DNA from: Pseudo-nitzschia pungens | Taxonomy: Eukaryota; Bacillariophyta; Bacillariophyceae; Bacillariales; Bacillariaceae | NCBI GenBank assembly: GCA_037355855.1 | Contig: CM074765.1 | Span: forward strand, 1,178,001 to 1,242,000 | Length of the DNA stretch: 64,000 bases | Direction of reading: 5' to 3' | Shown here: piece after piece, positions 22,459-33,129 of the stretch | Layout of the letters: each line of letters begins with the position of its first letter | Position numbering within the stretch: the stretch's first letter is position 1 | Notes under the pieces: generated by a model | Databases searched by the model: none | What the model was told of the DNA's origin: nothing | Seen by the model: only the letters and a program-made list of their open reading frames with translations | Made by a program: the position numbers and the translations under genes

Positions 22459-23721
22459 ATGAATAAAATCCCAATGGAAAACATCCCGGTGAAGCTTCTT
22501 CCTAGAACTACTAGCACAGGAGAAGTATCCTTTCCTTGGAAGCTTCACTTTTTGCTAGAGGAGAGTGAACGATGCGGATTCCAAGACATAATCTCCTGGC
22601 AAGGTGACCGAGCATTCAAAGTTCATGACCAAAAGCAATTTCAGGATTTCGTAATGAAGAAATACTTCAAGCAAACGCAGTACAAGAGCTTTCAGAGGCA
22701 ACGTAAGTAATCGTCAGCAGCGACAAGAATGTAAACGGAAAGCGTTCAACTTTTTCTCGTCTTTCCTTCATACGAGTCACTCTCCCGCCTCACTCAAACC
22801 TATTCGCGATACCATTACGCAACACAAACTACAGTAAATATCTATGGCTTCAAACGTGTAAAAGCAGGCAACCATTTCGGGTCGTATACACACCCTTATC
22901 TTGTTCGGGGAGAAGCCGCCATCTGCCGTTTCATGGTTCGAACAAAAATCAAGAACAGGGGTACCAGAACCAAAAAGCCTGCAAGCGGCAACACAGTGCG
23001 AAAGAGCTTCTCAGGATTTGAGAAAAAAGAGAAATTGAATGACATTAATTCACAGAGTTATGAGTCGACAGAAAAGATCAGCCTAGACAAGTCTGTCCAC
23101 AGCTCTTCGCTTGCGTTGAATGGATGTTTTGATACAACATTCGTTCGCTCGAAGTGCAACATCATCGAGCCCGGTCATGTTTCTCTAGATAATAGCACTC
23201 ACTCCGACGATTTTCCACAGAGAAGATCATTAAAAAAGGATCTGTACACAAACTTTGGGAACGTTGTCCCTTGCGACGAGAACATCAAGGTCTCAAATCT
23301 GAACGATGACTCATTTCATGCGGTTCGGTTCAAGCTTCTGTCCTTAATGAATAGAGTTGTGGACAGTGGTAATCTAGTCTTCGGTCGATCATCCCAATCG
23401 CTGTCCCCTTGTCAACAGGAGGAACTACAGCAACAGCAATGTCACTTGATGGAAAGGCTAGATCAATTGTTTCAACAGCAGCAGCAGATCATGCAAAACC
23501 TAGAAGAACAGCAAACCAAAATTTGCAATAGTAACGCTCCACGAAGACTGGAACGAGAGCAACAGCCTCGAACTGGAATATTTGAAATGTATGACTGCGA
23601 TGATGACTGCGACAGCATATCTATTGCCTCCCTATTTGACGATTTCATATTAGACGAAACCCTGGACATCAATGACGAACGATTTGTTTTTGATCAGGTA
23701 TCAAATCAAACATGCGTATAA
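22459..23721 (+). CDS. Heat shock transcription factor (HSF) family protein, one intron
   Basis: Exons 22459-22702 and 22835-23721 (intron 132 nt, donor GTAAGT, acceptor ACAG) give 376 aa. Residues about 22-120 are the HSF DNA-binding domain: FPWKLHFLLE, IISWQGDRAFKVHD, YFKQTQYKSFQRQ joined by splicing to LNIYGFKRV. This covers the recognition helix and the wing. Residues about 245-285 are Gln-rich with heptad-like Leu/Met spacing, a likely oligomerisation coiled coil. The C-terminus is acidic (YDCDDDCD, DDFILDE), a possible activation region. Diatoms have many HSF genes, so this one need not serve the heat response. The intron interrupts the domain after the QRQ motif. Confidence 0.92.
22703..22834 (+). 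other. Spliceosomal intron, 132 nt, inside the HSF domain
   Basis: Donor GTAAGT directly after a CAA C, acceptor ACAG ending at 22834. Splicing restores the QRQLNIYGF motif. Reading through instead would stop after two codons. Confidence 0.9.
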
Positions 23722-23797
23722 ACGGTGTGATCAACTTATTTTATCAAAAGTTCATTACTTGGTTGTATCAAACTTCATACAAGTATCGATAGATAAT

Positions 23798-23827
23798 ACT
23801 AGTATAATTCCTGGCAGCTGTCCCTAA
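23798..23827. repeat. Left half of a 95-bp hairpin element
   Basis: TACTAGTATAATTCCTGGC followed by AGCTGTCCCT matches the left arm of the intact copies. The matching right arm is not adjacent. Confidence 0.6.
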
Positions 23828-24022
23828 GTGCATGTTGGCATTATTAGTACGGTAGTGCGGTTCATAATGGAGGATTGCTGTAAGATTACCGTAGGATACC
23901 AGCAATATTGTATTTTCCGCTCCAAAGGGTTCGAGCCTGTCATAAAATTATTTTATGACAGTTTAACTTCTTGAGAAGTACAGGTTATAGAAAGTTGTCC
24001 AGCCGCACAACACGTATAGTAA

Positions 24023-24094
24023 GTCCACTTGGTCTAGGGGCATGATTCTTCCTTAGGGTGGAAGAGGTCCCGGGTTCGATTCCCGGAGTGGACC
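24023..24094 (+). tRNA. tRNA-Pro (anticodon AGG)
   Basis: A full 72-nt cloverleaf. The acceptor stem is GTCCACT/AGTGGAC. The anticodon stem CTTCC/GGAAG carries the loop TTAGGGT, with anticodon AGG at 24055-24057, and the T arm is CCCGG GTTCGAT TCCGGG-like with a perfect B box (GGTTCGATTCC). No intron and no encoded CCA. A T4 run at 24107-24110 is a likely RNA polymerase III terminator. It reads CCU and, with A34 modified to inosine, CCC and CCA codons. Confidence 0.95.
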
Positions 24095-24183
24095 CGACTA
24101 CACAGATTTTGCTCACGCGTGATTCAACGACGACATGGATCTTGCTCGAGCAAACCGATCGCCGCCTATGCAGTTTTGCGTCC

Positions 24184-24240
24184 CAGACTAGTAATCTTAG
24201 TTTCTACTGTATCCCAGTGACAACTAATAGGAGTTCCGTG
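24184..24240. repeat. Right half of a 95-bp hairpin element
   Basis: GACTAGTAATCTTAGTTTC, TACTGTATCCCAGTGACAAC and TAATAGGAGTTCCGTG follow the right half of the copy at 21813-21907 with about a dozen changes. Confidence 0.5.
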
Positions 24241-25281
24241 TTTCAAACTCTTCTCTTCAAGAATACAGGTGGAGAATGCCATTATTTGGAGGGGACTCGC
24301 TCCTTGAAAGAAAAAAGTCCCCCGGATGCTACTCCTCCTTTGAATTAGCTCGACTGAATAATATTATGATTGTTTGCTCTTATTCTACTTATTTCAGATG
24401 AAAACATACATCAGTTTAATAGTTCGTCAACATCTGGAACATTGCTTTGCACTGCAGTGTTTATTTCCCGTTACATCAGCAAGGTTCTGCTGTGTCCTCC
24501 GTGACTTTCAACACATCCTATAACAAATGGGAACCAGCTGCTGAGTTATCATGCAAATTCGAGCTTCTAACTTATTTTGACCAACCCAACAAACCCCTTC
24601 TTTTCGTTTCGTTTCAGACTAAAGAACTAATGTATTTTACAAAATGAACTACTAAGATGATCTCTTTGCTCCACGTGTAGTCGAGAAAAGTGATCTGCGA
24701 TAAAAAGTGTTCAGATTTTTTTTCGACGCTGGATGCTGAACGCTGGACGTGTGGATCATGATTGCTCCTTCCGGAACCCAAAGCAATGACAGCTGCCTCG
24801 GTTGTGCTTGGATCATCAAAGAATTCTTTTTTCATTTCACTTAGAATAGCTTTTGCCCGGCAGACCATAGTACATCATGGATCATGGAGGAAGATCAAAT
24901 TGAGTTAGATGGTGTCTGTGTTATTCTGAAGAATGATCTGTGACATCCTCACAGTTGATTCAAAGACAAAACAGACGGGGGGGACTGACATTAACCAAAC
25001 CAGAAATAAAAAAGAAGCAACCAAACGGCCTTGACGATATACATTGCTGAATCTTTTATCTGGAGCGCATCATAATTCCTAATTCCAGATCACACTTCAC
25101 AAACTTGAATAGCACTTGTATCATCGAATCATATATTTATTCATCTTTACTTGTGCTTCAAACTTATGATACATTTGGATTTAGCTTCCTTCTCTACTTC
25201 CCTCCCTCTCTGTCTCCTACCGATTATTGCAACGGAGCGGTCAACGCTTACGTCCAAAGATTACAAAACTAGAGATAAGAG

Positions 25282-26664
25282 TCATAGATATCTGCTGCCA
25301 AAAGTTTCACCGCAGAAGGGTGGAGATTCTTGCTCTACAATTTTGTTTTCCAAAATGATTTTTTTTCTGTCCTGATTGATCGCCCCCTCAATCTCACTTT
25401 TTCTCTTCAATTCTGCATTGATGACAACTACGTATTCCCCACTTATGATTCGAGCGGCGTCATCCGCTTCCATAGAACCAATTTGTGGGTTTTTCGTTTC
25501 ATCCTGTGACAATCTGTCTTGTTTTGACAGATACGAAGAATGAAGATCATCTTCGTTGATCTGTTCTGTTTGGACAGGTTTAACCGTTGGCGTTTGAGCA
25601 CCCACGTCATCTTCGTTCTCAATTATACCCAGGGCTTGCAGTGTTTTCTGCATATTTTCTACATTGTTCATGACACTTTCAATAGTGACTGAATCTGTGC
25701 TCGTGGTAGCAGCTTGATCAAGAAAATCCCTTCGTTTGTTTTGATTTCGTCGCTCTTGTTCAATTTTCAATGCAAGCAGCGTTTGCTGGATACTCTTCAA
25801 TTCTGCCATGACCTCATTCACCACTTCACTTATTGTCTGATCTCGCCAAATATTTATGTTTCGATCATTGAAAAAAGAGTTATTATCCCAATACTCATCA
25901 CATTCAAATGCGTTGTACGGTTCAGGAACGTTGTCGAAACTTTGCTGATTTTGAAGGTGCATGTTCTCTCGAATTACGGCATCAAGATTTCTTCGAAGGT
26001 TGTCACGTTCATACAGAAGACCATCCAGCGGATTCATCAGGTGCGGATCTTCCATATATTCATCGTCGTTGAAACTACCATATTCATCGTCGTGGAAATT
26101 CATATATTCATCGTCATTGAAACTACTACTTTGATCGTCGTTGAAACTGCTAGTTTCATCGTCGACGACAGGAGGATCATCCAGGAAAAAATCACCTTTC
26201 GAGTTGGCATGACCTCTCCGACTTCCATCTTCGAACCTCCTACCGAATACGGTGGCACCTCGGCGACCACTAACGCGCGAGTCGTCTTGCATTGATTTTA
26301 GCCTACGGTCGTGATTCGTGTATTGTTCGTTTCCGTCTTCATTTTCATCTGCTCCATAGCCATAAACGTCGTTGATATCATCGTTTTGATCATAATTCTG
26401 CCGCGCCGTAGACCCGCTTGCACCATAATACACCGAGTAAGGATGCGAAGAAAAGTCCGAGCGCGAAAAGAGGCGGGAAGAAGAGATCCTGTTGCCGCAT
26501 GACCGTGAGGCGGCACGTCCTGATCTTTTCTCCCTAACTTGCAAAACGTTATTCGTTGTTTTTCGGGTTCTTATATTTCTCGGTGAAAATGATTGTATTG
26601 TGACAAGAGTCCAACCCAGGTAGAGCTGCAGTGAAACCACCACAGCTGTTATCTGTCGAATCAT
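25282..26664 (-). CDS. Plastid-targeted acidic coiled-coil protein of unknown function
   Basis: 460 aa from Met at 26664. The frame extends to 26766, but only the inner Met gives a signal peptide (MIRQITAVVVSLQLYLGW) followed by IQSFSPRN, an F-containing plastid cleavage motif. Residues about 150-200 contain repeated SSFNDDE/YMNFHDDEYG units encoded by a degenerate 24-30 bp DNA repeat (26055-26165). Two helical segments share a pattern: VNEVMAELKSIQQTLLAL and VMNNVENMQKTLQALGI, probably coiled coils. The C-terminus has AARIISGEYVVVINAELKRK. I know no family with this layout. Import into the plastid is inferred from the presequence only. Confidence 0.72.
   Translation of the reverse strand: MIRQITAVVVSLQLYLGWTLVTIQSFSPRNIRTRKTTNNVLQVREKRSGRAASRSCGNRISSSRLFSRSDFSSHPYSVYYGASGSTARQNYDQNDDINDVYGYGADENEDGNEQYTNHDRRLKSMQDDSRVSGRRGATVFGRRFEDGSRRGHANSKGDFFLDDPPVVDDETSSFNDDQSSSFNDDEYMNFHDDEYGSFNDDEYMEDPHLMNPLDGLLYERDNLRRNLDAVIRENMHLQNQQSFDNVPEPYNAFECDEYWDNNSFFNDRNINIWRDQTISEVVNEVMAELKSIQQTLLALKIEQERRNQNKRRDFLDQAATTSTDSVTIESVMNNVENMQKTLQALGIIENEDDVGAQTPTVKPVQTEQINEDDLHSSYLSKQDRLSQDETKNPQIGSMEADDAARIISGEYVVVINAELKRKSEIEGAINQDRKKIILENKIVEQESPPFCGETFGSRYL
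26055..26165. repeat. Short in-frame coding repeat (SFNDDE units)
   Basis: Four or so imperfect copies of TTCATCGTCGTTGAAACTAC, spaced 24-30 bp, sit inside the plastid-targeted gene. All spacings are multiples of three, so the repeat varies protein length without breaking the frame. Confidence 0.7.
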
Positions 26665-27404
26665 ATTGGCTTCAGAATACCGATTCTCAAGCTTGACAGA
26701 TGTTGTACGTTTACGAGTAACTAAAGTGGAAGAGATTGGAAGGGAGTAGATGCTGGTGGTCGTCACAAGAAATCATCAATCGGAAGGGTAAGACTTACAT
26801 TACATTGTATTTCCAGATGTCGCTTCACTCCTCCGTTCTTCGTTTACAGTAGATTTGGTATTTGGTACACGTAGTATTCTTCATCGATGATACGATGTTC
26901 ATTCACACGGAAGAAAATCTGGAAACGATCTAAAAACTAAAATTGGAGAGAACGTCTGAACACTAATTTGTGACGTCTAGCAACGCTGGCTTCCTGTTAA
27001 CGGTGAGCTGACGTGTTTCAGGAACAACACTATCAGTTCGGCTACCGTCCGGTATGGTTAGACCCTCTTACGAGACATTTTTACTTCGTACGAAGTAAGT
27101 TACGTGTAAGGTTTTTTTATTTGCGGACAGATTACATTCCATGCTTCTGCGAGTTTCTGACATAGACTACCGGGAAGTTTATGATATGCCCGTCTGCTTG
27201 ACTGCTGGAGATTCAAGTTTCAACTCACCTGCAAGGCATTCTTCTTACCGGTAGTACTACGGTACTAGTGCTCGTGCGTTGTGAAGGAACCACATGTAGC
27301 ATCTCAATTTCATTGTAAGCAACAAGAATGTGGACACATTTCAAACTAAACATGAAGGGAATATACCATCTGTTTATTGAAGATGACCAAGGACAAGAAG
27401 ACAA

Positions 27405-27428
27405 CGTCCGAAAACTGTTTCGCGACCC
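27405..27428 (+). repeat. 24-bp repeat, inverted partner at 34415-34438
   Basis: The 24 bases are the exact reverse complement of 34415-34438. Both continue inward into strings of TCGCGACCC-type motifs. The pair brackets the repeat island. No other copy was noticed in the window. Confidence 0.75.
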
Positions 27429-27895
27429 CTCCCAAGAATTTATTTAGGGGGGTCGCGATTTATTCCTGGCTCATTTTGACGTAGCTCGATTCCTAGCTCT
27501 CTCGCGATTCGCAACCCCAATCGCGACCCAGATACTACCTCAATTGCGAGAAAAAAAAATAAAATTCAAACTCGACCCAAATTTTTTTTCAATCTGACTC
27601 ATTATTACCGACCCTACCATCATTATATATTATGAGACTGTTGCAGAAATTCACTCCCAAAAATTGATTTCTCATCCCGACACAAAGTATTTCCCATCAC
27701 ACCCCTCAAGAAATTCATCACAAAAATCACAATTATTACCCGAAGCCCAGGAATCGCGACCCCCATGAAAAAAAATTTTGAAACACTATGATGCAAAATA
27801 TAAGTCTTTCTTTTGATAAATATTGATATTACTCTAATAATTGTTTATTCTCTGTTCAATTTTCTCACACACGCACACACAAATTTTGGTTCGTT

Positions 27896-28098
27896 AAAAG
27901 AAGTCGTCGTCCTTGAAATCGTCGTCGCTCTTCGTTTCGATCGTCCTTGTCTTCGTCGTCCTTGAAGTCGCCGTTGCTTCTCGCTTCGATCGTCTTCGTC
28001 CTCCCTTCGCTCCAAATTGCCTTCCTCTTCGTCGTCCTCCCTGAAATCGTCTTCGTCGTCCTTGAAATCGTCGTTGCTCTTTGCTCCGATCGTCTTCG
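27896..28098. repeat. Degenerate GTCGTC-rich minisatellite
   Basis: Three copies of a ~50-bp unit (CGTCGTCCTTGAAATCGTCG, then GCTC and CGATCGTCTTCGTCC) start near 27903, 27955 and 28056. A CACAAATTTTGGTTC segment occurs at both ends. The open frames on both strands are by-products of the repeat. Confidence 0.65.
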
Positions 28099-28344
28099 TC
28101 CTCATGCACACCACACAAATTTTGGTTCAAACGATTTTTAAATAATGGTCATCGTGATAATTTCATCCATACCGGTATCTGTACTGCCAGTAAAGGTCTC
28201 CTCACATCGCATCATATTTCATCAGTTGCAATCGCATCATTTTGTCAGTTGCGATCCCATCATATTTGTCTTGCGATCGCAATATGTGTCAGTTGCCCCG
28301 TCGCATCATTTTTCAGTTGCCCCGTCGCATTAAAGTTGATTCTT

Positions 28345-28640
28345 CCCTATCAGTAGCAAGCAGGCAACTCAATGCAGAATTAGAACAATTGAAATCCATT
28401 ATCAATACCCCAGATCTTGATGCGGTTTACTCACCGTCGCATTGTATTTCATTTGCCATTGCATCCTATTTCATCAGCAGTTGCAGTCGCCTCCCTATCA
28501 GGAGCAAGCAGGCAAGTCAATGATGCACAGTTAGACGAATCAAAATCCATTATTAATACCTCCTCCAACCTTGATGTGGTTCACTTACCATTTCCAGTTG
28601 CCGTCTTTCTTGTTCCATTCCGACCCAAAATTATGTGAAG
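28345..28640. repeat. 148-bp tandem duplication
   Basis: CCCTATCAGTAGCAAGCAGG at 28345 recurs with one change at 28493. The following ~110 bases are also shared (AAATCCATTAT, TTGATG, GGTTTACT/GGTTCACT). The copies differ by about 20%. Confidence 0.65.
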
Positions 28641-29130
28641 TAAGATTTACGACCGACACATGCATTTTCTGTCATGCATTTATTTGCTGAGAATTGATTT
28701 CTTCTACATGATAGCAGTAGAGTTACTACTAGTAGTTGTGACATGCTAGCGTAGCATGAACCACGATTAAATAATTAACCGAATCCCACATACGAGCTGA
28801 CCGGTGTTTGAATATTCAAACTGTACGCCGGAACGCTCCAGCAATGCATGTGTGCCGTTATTCAAATATGAGCACGGCGCGCTTGTGTATATTCAAACGT
28901 TCACATGAAAATCACAAAGCTCGCTTAAGAGTTAAAACTTTAGTCACAATTTTATACTACTCCCAATTTTCTACCTTAGAGTGTAACACAGTAATTACTG
29001 TTTATCTTCAACGTAGAAAACAGTAGAATTCAGTACTGAACAAAACAACTAATCAAACAAAACATCGAAAGCCCTTATCCTCAACAACAGAGGCACCTTG
29101 TATCCCTGACAAGCATCTATCCTATCCAAC

Positions 29131-30897
29131 ATGGCAGGAATATACAGAGAACCACCGATTGCCTACAAGAGCTCCTTCGATAGCTCCAAGCCCAAGCTCG
29201 TAACCCTATCGGTCTACGATGCTGAAGACCATTCGGACAGTGTCAAAGTCCCCTTATTTACCGACAAAGGGGGACTAGAAGAACTACTTCATACTGAAGA
29301 GGCGTTCCTTAACGCAGCAGAAGACATCTCCATTCCAGACGCGTCACTCATCCAATACTTCGGCCGATGCCTATGCGTCGATTCACAAACCAAATGGAGA
29401 ACGCTAACGAGAACAACTCGCGCAAACAACCATCGGTTGTATCCACTCACCAGAGACGGGTACACAGCAGCCTTCCAGGCATTCATCAAGTTATACTGCA
29501 ACGCTGAAGACGCCAGGGACATCATGCATGTATATCTCCGGAGCAGCGCATGCAAGAAAAAGATCGAATCCACCTGCAAGGATCACACCGATCGGCTCAT
29601 GACTCTAATCAAGTATTCAGCTAAACTACATGGTTTCGCATCCAACTTGGACCACTTGCAGACCCTAACCATCCTCCTACACAGCTATCCGAACAGCTGG
29701 ATCGAAGACTACGTACGAATCCACCTAAGACTTACGCCCGATACTACAGCTCAGTTCATTGTGGACCACATGAGCAGTCTCGACTGACTCAGCAAGCAAA
29801 AGAACAACAAGAACAACCAAGGACGCCGATCGAACAACAACTCCAACAGCGCCAACAATCGGAAGCGCTCAGGCCCCAGCAACAAGTCCAATCAGAATAA
29901 AAACAAGAAGAAATCCAATCCATGCAGAATCCCAGGCCACAATCATGACTGGTCCGAATGCCCTAAGAACAAGTTCTCCAAGCACCATAAGGGATCCAAC
30001 AACAATCGATCGCCCACTACTACACCAACTAACGAGTCCTTCCAAGCCTGCATCCAAGCAGCCATGAACTCGGCGATGGAGACCTTCCACAACGAACACG
30101 GTGGACGTACAGAAAGAAGTATTGATGGAGACCTAGTATGGCTCCCATGAGTGCAACAGCGCTCTAAAGGGCTCAAACGCCCACCTAAACCAGCAATCAC
30201 CTTGCCTCCAGCGCCACAGGCCCTGGATGCCAGTACAGCACCGCTGACTGGGATGACGCAAGGAGGAGATCTCCCGGAGAAAAAGGGGAAGGAACCTACA
30301 GGATGGAGTATTCCTGTTGAGCGCTCAGCAAAGACTGTAAATACAGCAACACCGACTGCCGCAAAAGCAGCAGTCAAAACAATCGTTCGAAACATCCTAC
30401 AGGATATATCGAATACGGATACGAATCGAACTCAAACGAATCGATCCAAGGGTACAGACGCAATCAATCAGACAGCAGCAACAACAAATGGACCACTCTT
30501 GTCTCTAGCAAGAAATTGGTCTACCGGTACAGCAAAAAATCTCTATTGCAATTCCGGAAACTCCAAAGACTACACCAAAGGAGGTGCGCTGGAGCAAAAT
30601 TATTTAAAGCTGCTGTCGGCTGCTGGAAATCCAGCAGAACAGGCATCCACGAATAAGAGCAACGTGGCTCCTATTCTTTTAACTACAGTACAGTATATAC
30701 AAGGCATACCAACGAAATCAAAACCACTACTCGCACTACTCGACAGTGGATCCTCCGGAACCCTCATCAACAAACGAGCACTACCATTTGGCACTATACC
30801 GGTTCGAAGCAAGCACCAAGTCCTAACTACAACAGCAAATGCTGAAGTAATAGTAGAAACCAGTAGAAACCTGATGGTGGTATTGCGCGCCACCTAA
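29131..30897 (+). pseudogene. Gag-protease region of an LTR retrotransposon (Ty3/gypsy-like), broken by two TGA codons
   Basis: One continuous frame of 589 codons is interrupted only by TGA at 29785-29787 and TGA at 30148-30150, without any frameshift. Segment 1 (219 codons) is capsid-like and helical. Segment 2 holds a basic stretch and a zinc-knuckle-like CRIPGHNHDWSEC (29922-29960). Segment 3 ends in a retropepsin site, LLALLDSGSSG, near 30735. No reverse transcriptase, RNase H or integrase follows; a satellite array begins within 150 bp. Both stops could arise from CGA by C-to-T change. It is most likely a truncated, decayed element. Programmed readthrough is less likely because two stops are present. 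Confidence 0.75.
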
Positions 30898-31036
30898 ACC
30901 AAAGAGAGCCTGCCCCGCTGCGCCATAATTTTTGACTACCTCTTATGTGCTACTACCTACACACTGCAGTAGTATGTAGCAGCAGTGTATAACTGTACTA
31001 CTCTTACAAGCAGCAAGAATAGTACTACCTCAGTGA

Positions 31037-31925
31037 ATATACCATCAAATCAAATATCTGAACAAATCTGGCCAATGTTTGTATGATTCTAGTGTGAATA
31101 TTCCTCATCCTATGCATGGGCAAGAGTATGCAAAAAGAAGTATTCAAAAATCACCTATAATTTGGATGTCACCACTGAATAATTAATATTTGGTCCACTA
31201 CTGCGGAATTCACTAGAAAAAAGTACCAAATCAAATATCTGAATGAATCTGTCCAATATTTGTGTGATTCCGGTGTGAATATTCCTCATCCTATGCATGA
31301 GCAAGAGTATGCAAAAAGAAGTATTCAAAAATCACCTATAATTTGGATGTCACCACTGAATAATTAATATTTGGTCCACTACTGGAAAATTTAGTAGAAA
31401 ATTCTGTAAAATCAAATATCTGAATGAATCTGTCCAATATTTGTGTGATTCCGGTGTGAATATTTCTCATCCTATGCATGGGCAAGAGTATGCAAAAAGA
31501 AGTATTCAAAAATCACCAATAATTTGGGTGTCACCACTGAATAATTAATATTTGGTCCACTACTGCAGAATTTACTAGAAAATACTGTAAAATCACATAT
31601 CTGAATGAATCTGACCAATATTTCTGTGATTCCAGTGTGAATATTCCTCATCCTGTGCATGGGCAAGAGTATGCAAAAAGAAATATGCAAAAATCACCTA
31701 TAATTTGGGTGTCACCACTGAATAATTGATATTTGGTCCACTACTGCAGAATTTACTAGAAAAAATTACCAAATCACATATCTGAATGAATCTGGCCAAT
31801 ATTTGTATGATTCCAGTGTGTATATTCCTCATCCTATGCATGGGCAAGAGTATTCAAAAAGAAGTATTGAAAAATCACCTATATTTTGGATGTCACCATT
31901 GAATAACTGAATAGCTCACTTATTG
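31037..31925. repeat. 181-bp tandem satellite, about five units
   Basis: The marker TCAAATATCTGAA (later TCACATATCTGAA) falls at 31050, 31231, 31412, 31593 and 31774, a constant 181-bp period. Each unit contains CCTATGCATGGGCAAGAG, CAAAAATCACC and TTTGGTCCACTACTGC. Units differ by a few percent, and the outer two are most changed. The array is AT-rich and has no conserved open frame. Confidence 0.92.
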
Positions 31926-32739
31926 TGGCATGGGCTTCGCAGCAAAAATATTGGTATCACATCGTGATGTAGCAAAAGACATTCCCATGATAGGACTCGA
32001 ACCAACAACACCAAAGGGATACTATAATCCAGTAGTGCCACTATTCCTGTCTACTGCTGCTGGAAAGGTGTTCTCTCTATCTTATAATGCTACCACCATC
32101 TCGGGGAAGGCTCATCCTGTACCGGTATATCACTACGTCGCGCCAAAAGATTTGTACCAGTACCGTACATACAGTTTATACGTACTGTTTATACCGTACT
32201 GGAAACCTACACATCCCCAGCCTGTACGTACTGTCGGTACCTACTAGGAACGGGTATGCACAAACCTGTCATTTTTTTTCTCAGCCTGTACACTTAGTAC
32301 TGTAAAGTACGTACATTGCTGTCATTTTTTCCACTCAGCAGCCTGTACACACAGTACCGTAAAGCACGTAACGCAGGTAAAGCACTACTTGTAAAGCATT
32401 ACGTCATAGTGGCAGATCGATTTTCCGCCCCACATCTCCCTCGTACAGGATGTGTCATAATTTTCATTTTCTTTTCATTTCATGCATCGGAATATTCTGG
32501 CCGGTCCAGTTTAACCTAGCCATCAGGCACCGCGACCATCTCTTTTGAAAAAGACACACATGCTGTGGGGAGCTTGAGAACGGCCGCTCTTGCTTTCTGC
32601 TCTGTTGTCTGATTCATATCACGGAGGTCGGGTGTGTTGAAGTCCTGGAACTACCTGGCTTACCCAGATATACGACGTACTGATATTGAAAACAACGAAG
32701 ACGAAAATCACAACCGATTGGTGCGGAGAGTGACGACGA

Positions 32740-32830
32740 GGACGACGAAGGTACGATCGCTCCAGAGAGGGCCGACGGGGGTACAATCGCTCCAGAGAGG
32801 GATGATGGGGGTACGATCACTACGATCGCT
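32740..32830. repeat. Short tandem repeat, CGCTCCAGAGAGGG units
   Basis: GGTACGATCGCTCCAGAGAG recurs with small changes about every 37 bp (three units), directly upstream of the 28-bp array. Confidence 0.6.
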
Positions 32831-32879
32831 TCTAACAGGAGTTTCTTGTTGTTTTTACTTTCGCCTTTCCAGAGAAAAA

Positions 32880-33100
32880 CAACCGATACGATTGCTGAAG
32901 AGGGGAACGACCGATACGATTGCTGAAGAGGGGAACGACCGATACGATTGCTGAAGAGGGGAACGACCGATACGATTGCTGAAGATGGGAACGACCGATA
33001 TGATTGCTGAAGAGGCGACCGATACGATTGCTGAAGATGGGAACGACCGATATGATTGCTGAAGAGGCGACCGATACGATTGCTGAAGAGGGGAACGACA
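32880..33100. repeat. 28-bp tandem array, eight units
   Basis: Unit CCGATACGATTGCTGAAGAG followed by GGGAACGA, with unit lengths 28, 28, 28, 28, 24, 28, 24, 28. The two 24-bp units share the same deletion and a C-to-T change (GATATGATT). This suggests that a two-unit block (24+28) was itself duplicated. Confidence 0.9.
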
Positions 33101-33129
33101 AGGAAAGACGGCGATAGTTCTTTAACAAT

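Larger units (their letters stand above)
23722..25281. other. Intergenic DNA with tRNA-Pro and two hairpin half-copies
   Basis: Contains the tRNA-Pro gene and, on either side of it, a left half (23798-23827) and a right half (24184-24240) of the 95-bp hairpin repeat. From 24250 to 25280 I see no gene; the open frames are short and on both strands. Confidence 0.55.
26767..29130. other. Repeat-rich intergenic DNA upstream of a gag remnant
   Basis: Holds TCGCGACCC-rich DNA (27405-27780), a trinucleotide-rich repeat (27896-28098), a 148-bp tandem duplication (28345-28640) and a possible LTR upstream of the gag frame. That candidate begins near TGTGACATGCTAGCG at 28737, contains a short palindrome at 28742-28758, and has no 3' partner in the window. 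No cellular gene was recognised. Confidence 0.5.

Noticed and set aside
23928..23965. Second tRNA-like GGGTTCGAGCC box with a hairpin (ATAAAATTATTTTAT)
   Set aside because: No acceptor, D or anticodon stem can be formed around the B-box-like sequence.
31930..32247. 105-codon plus-strand frame after the satellite
   Set aside because: Second half is translated GTAC-palindrome DNA; no motif. It could be transposon debris but cannot be supported as a gene.
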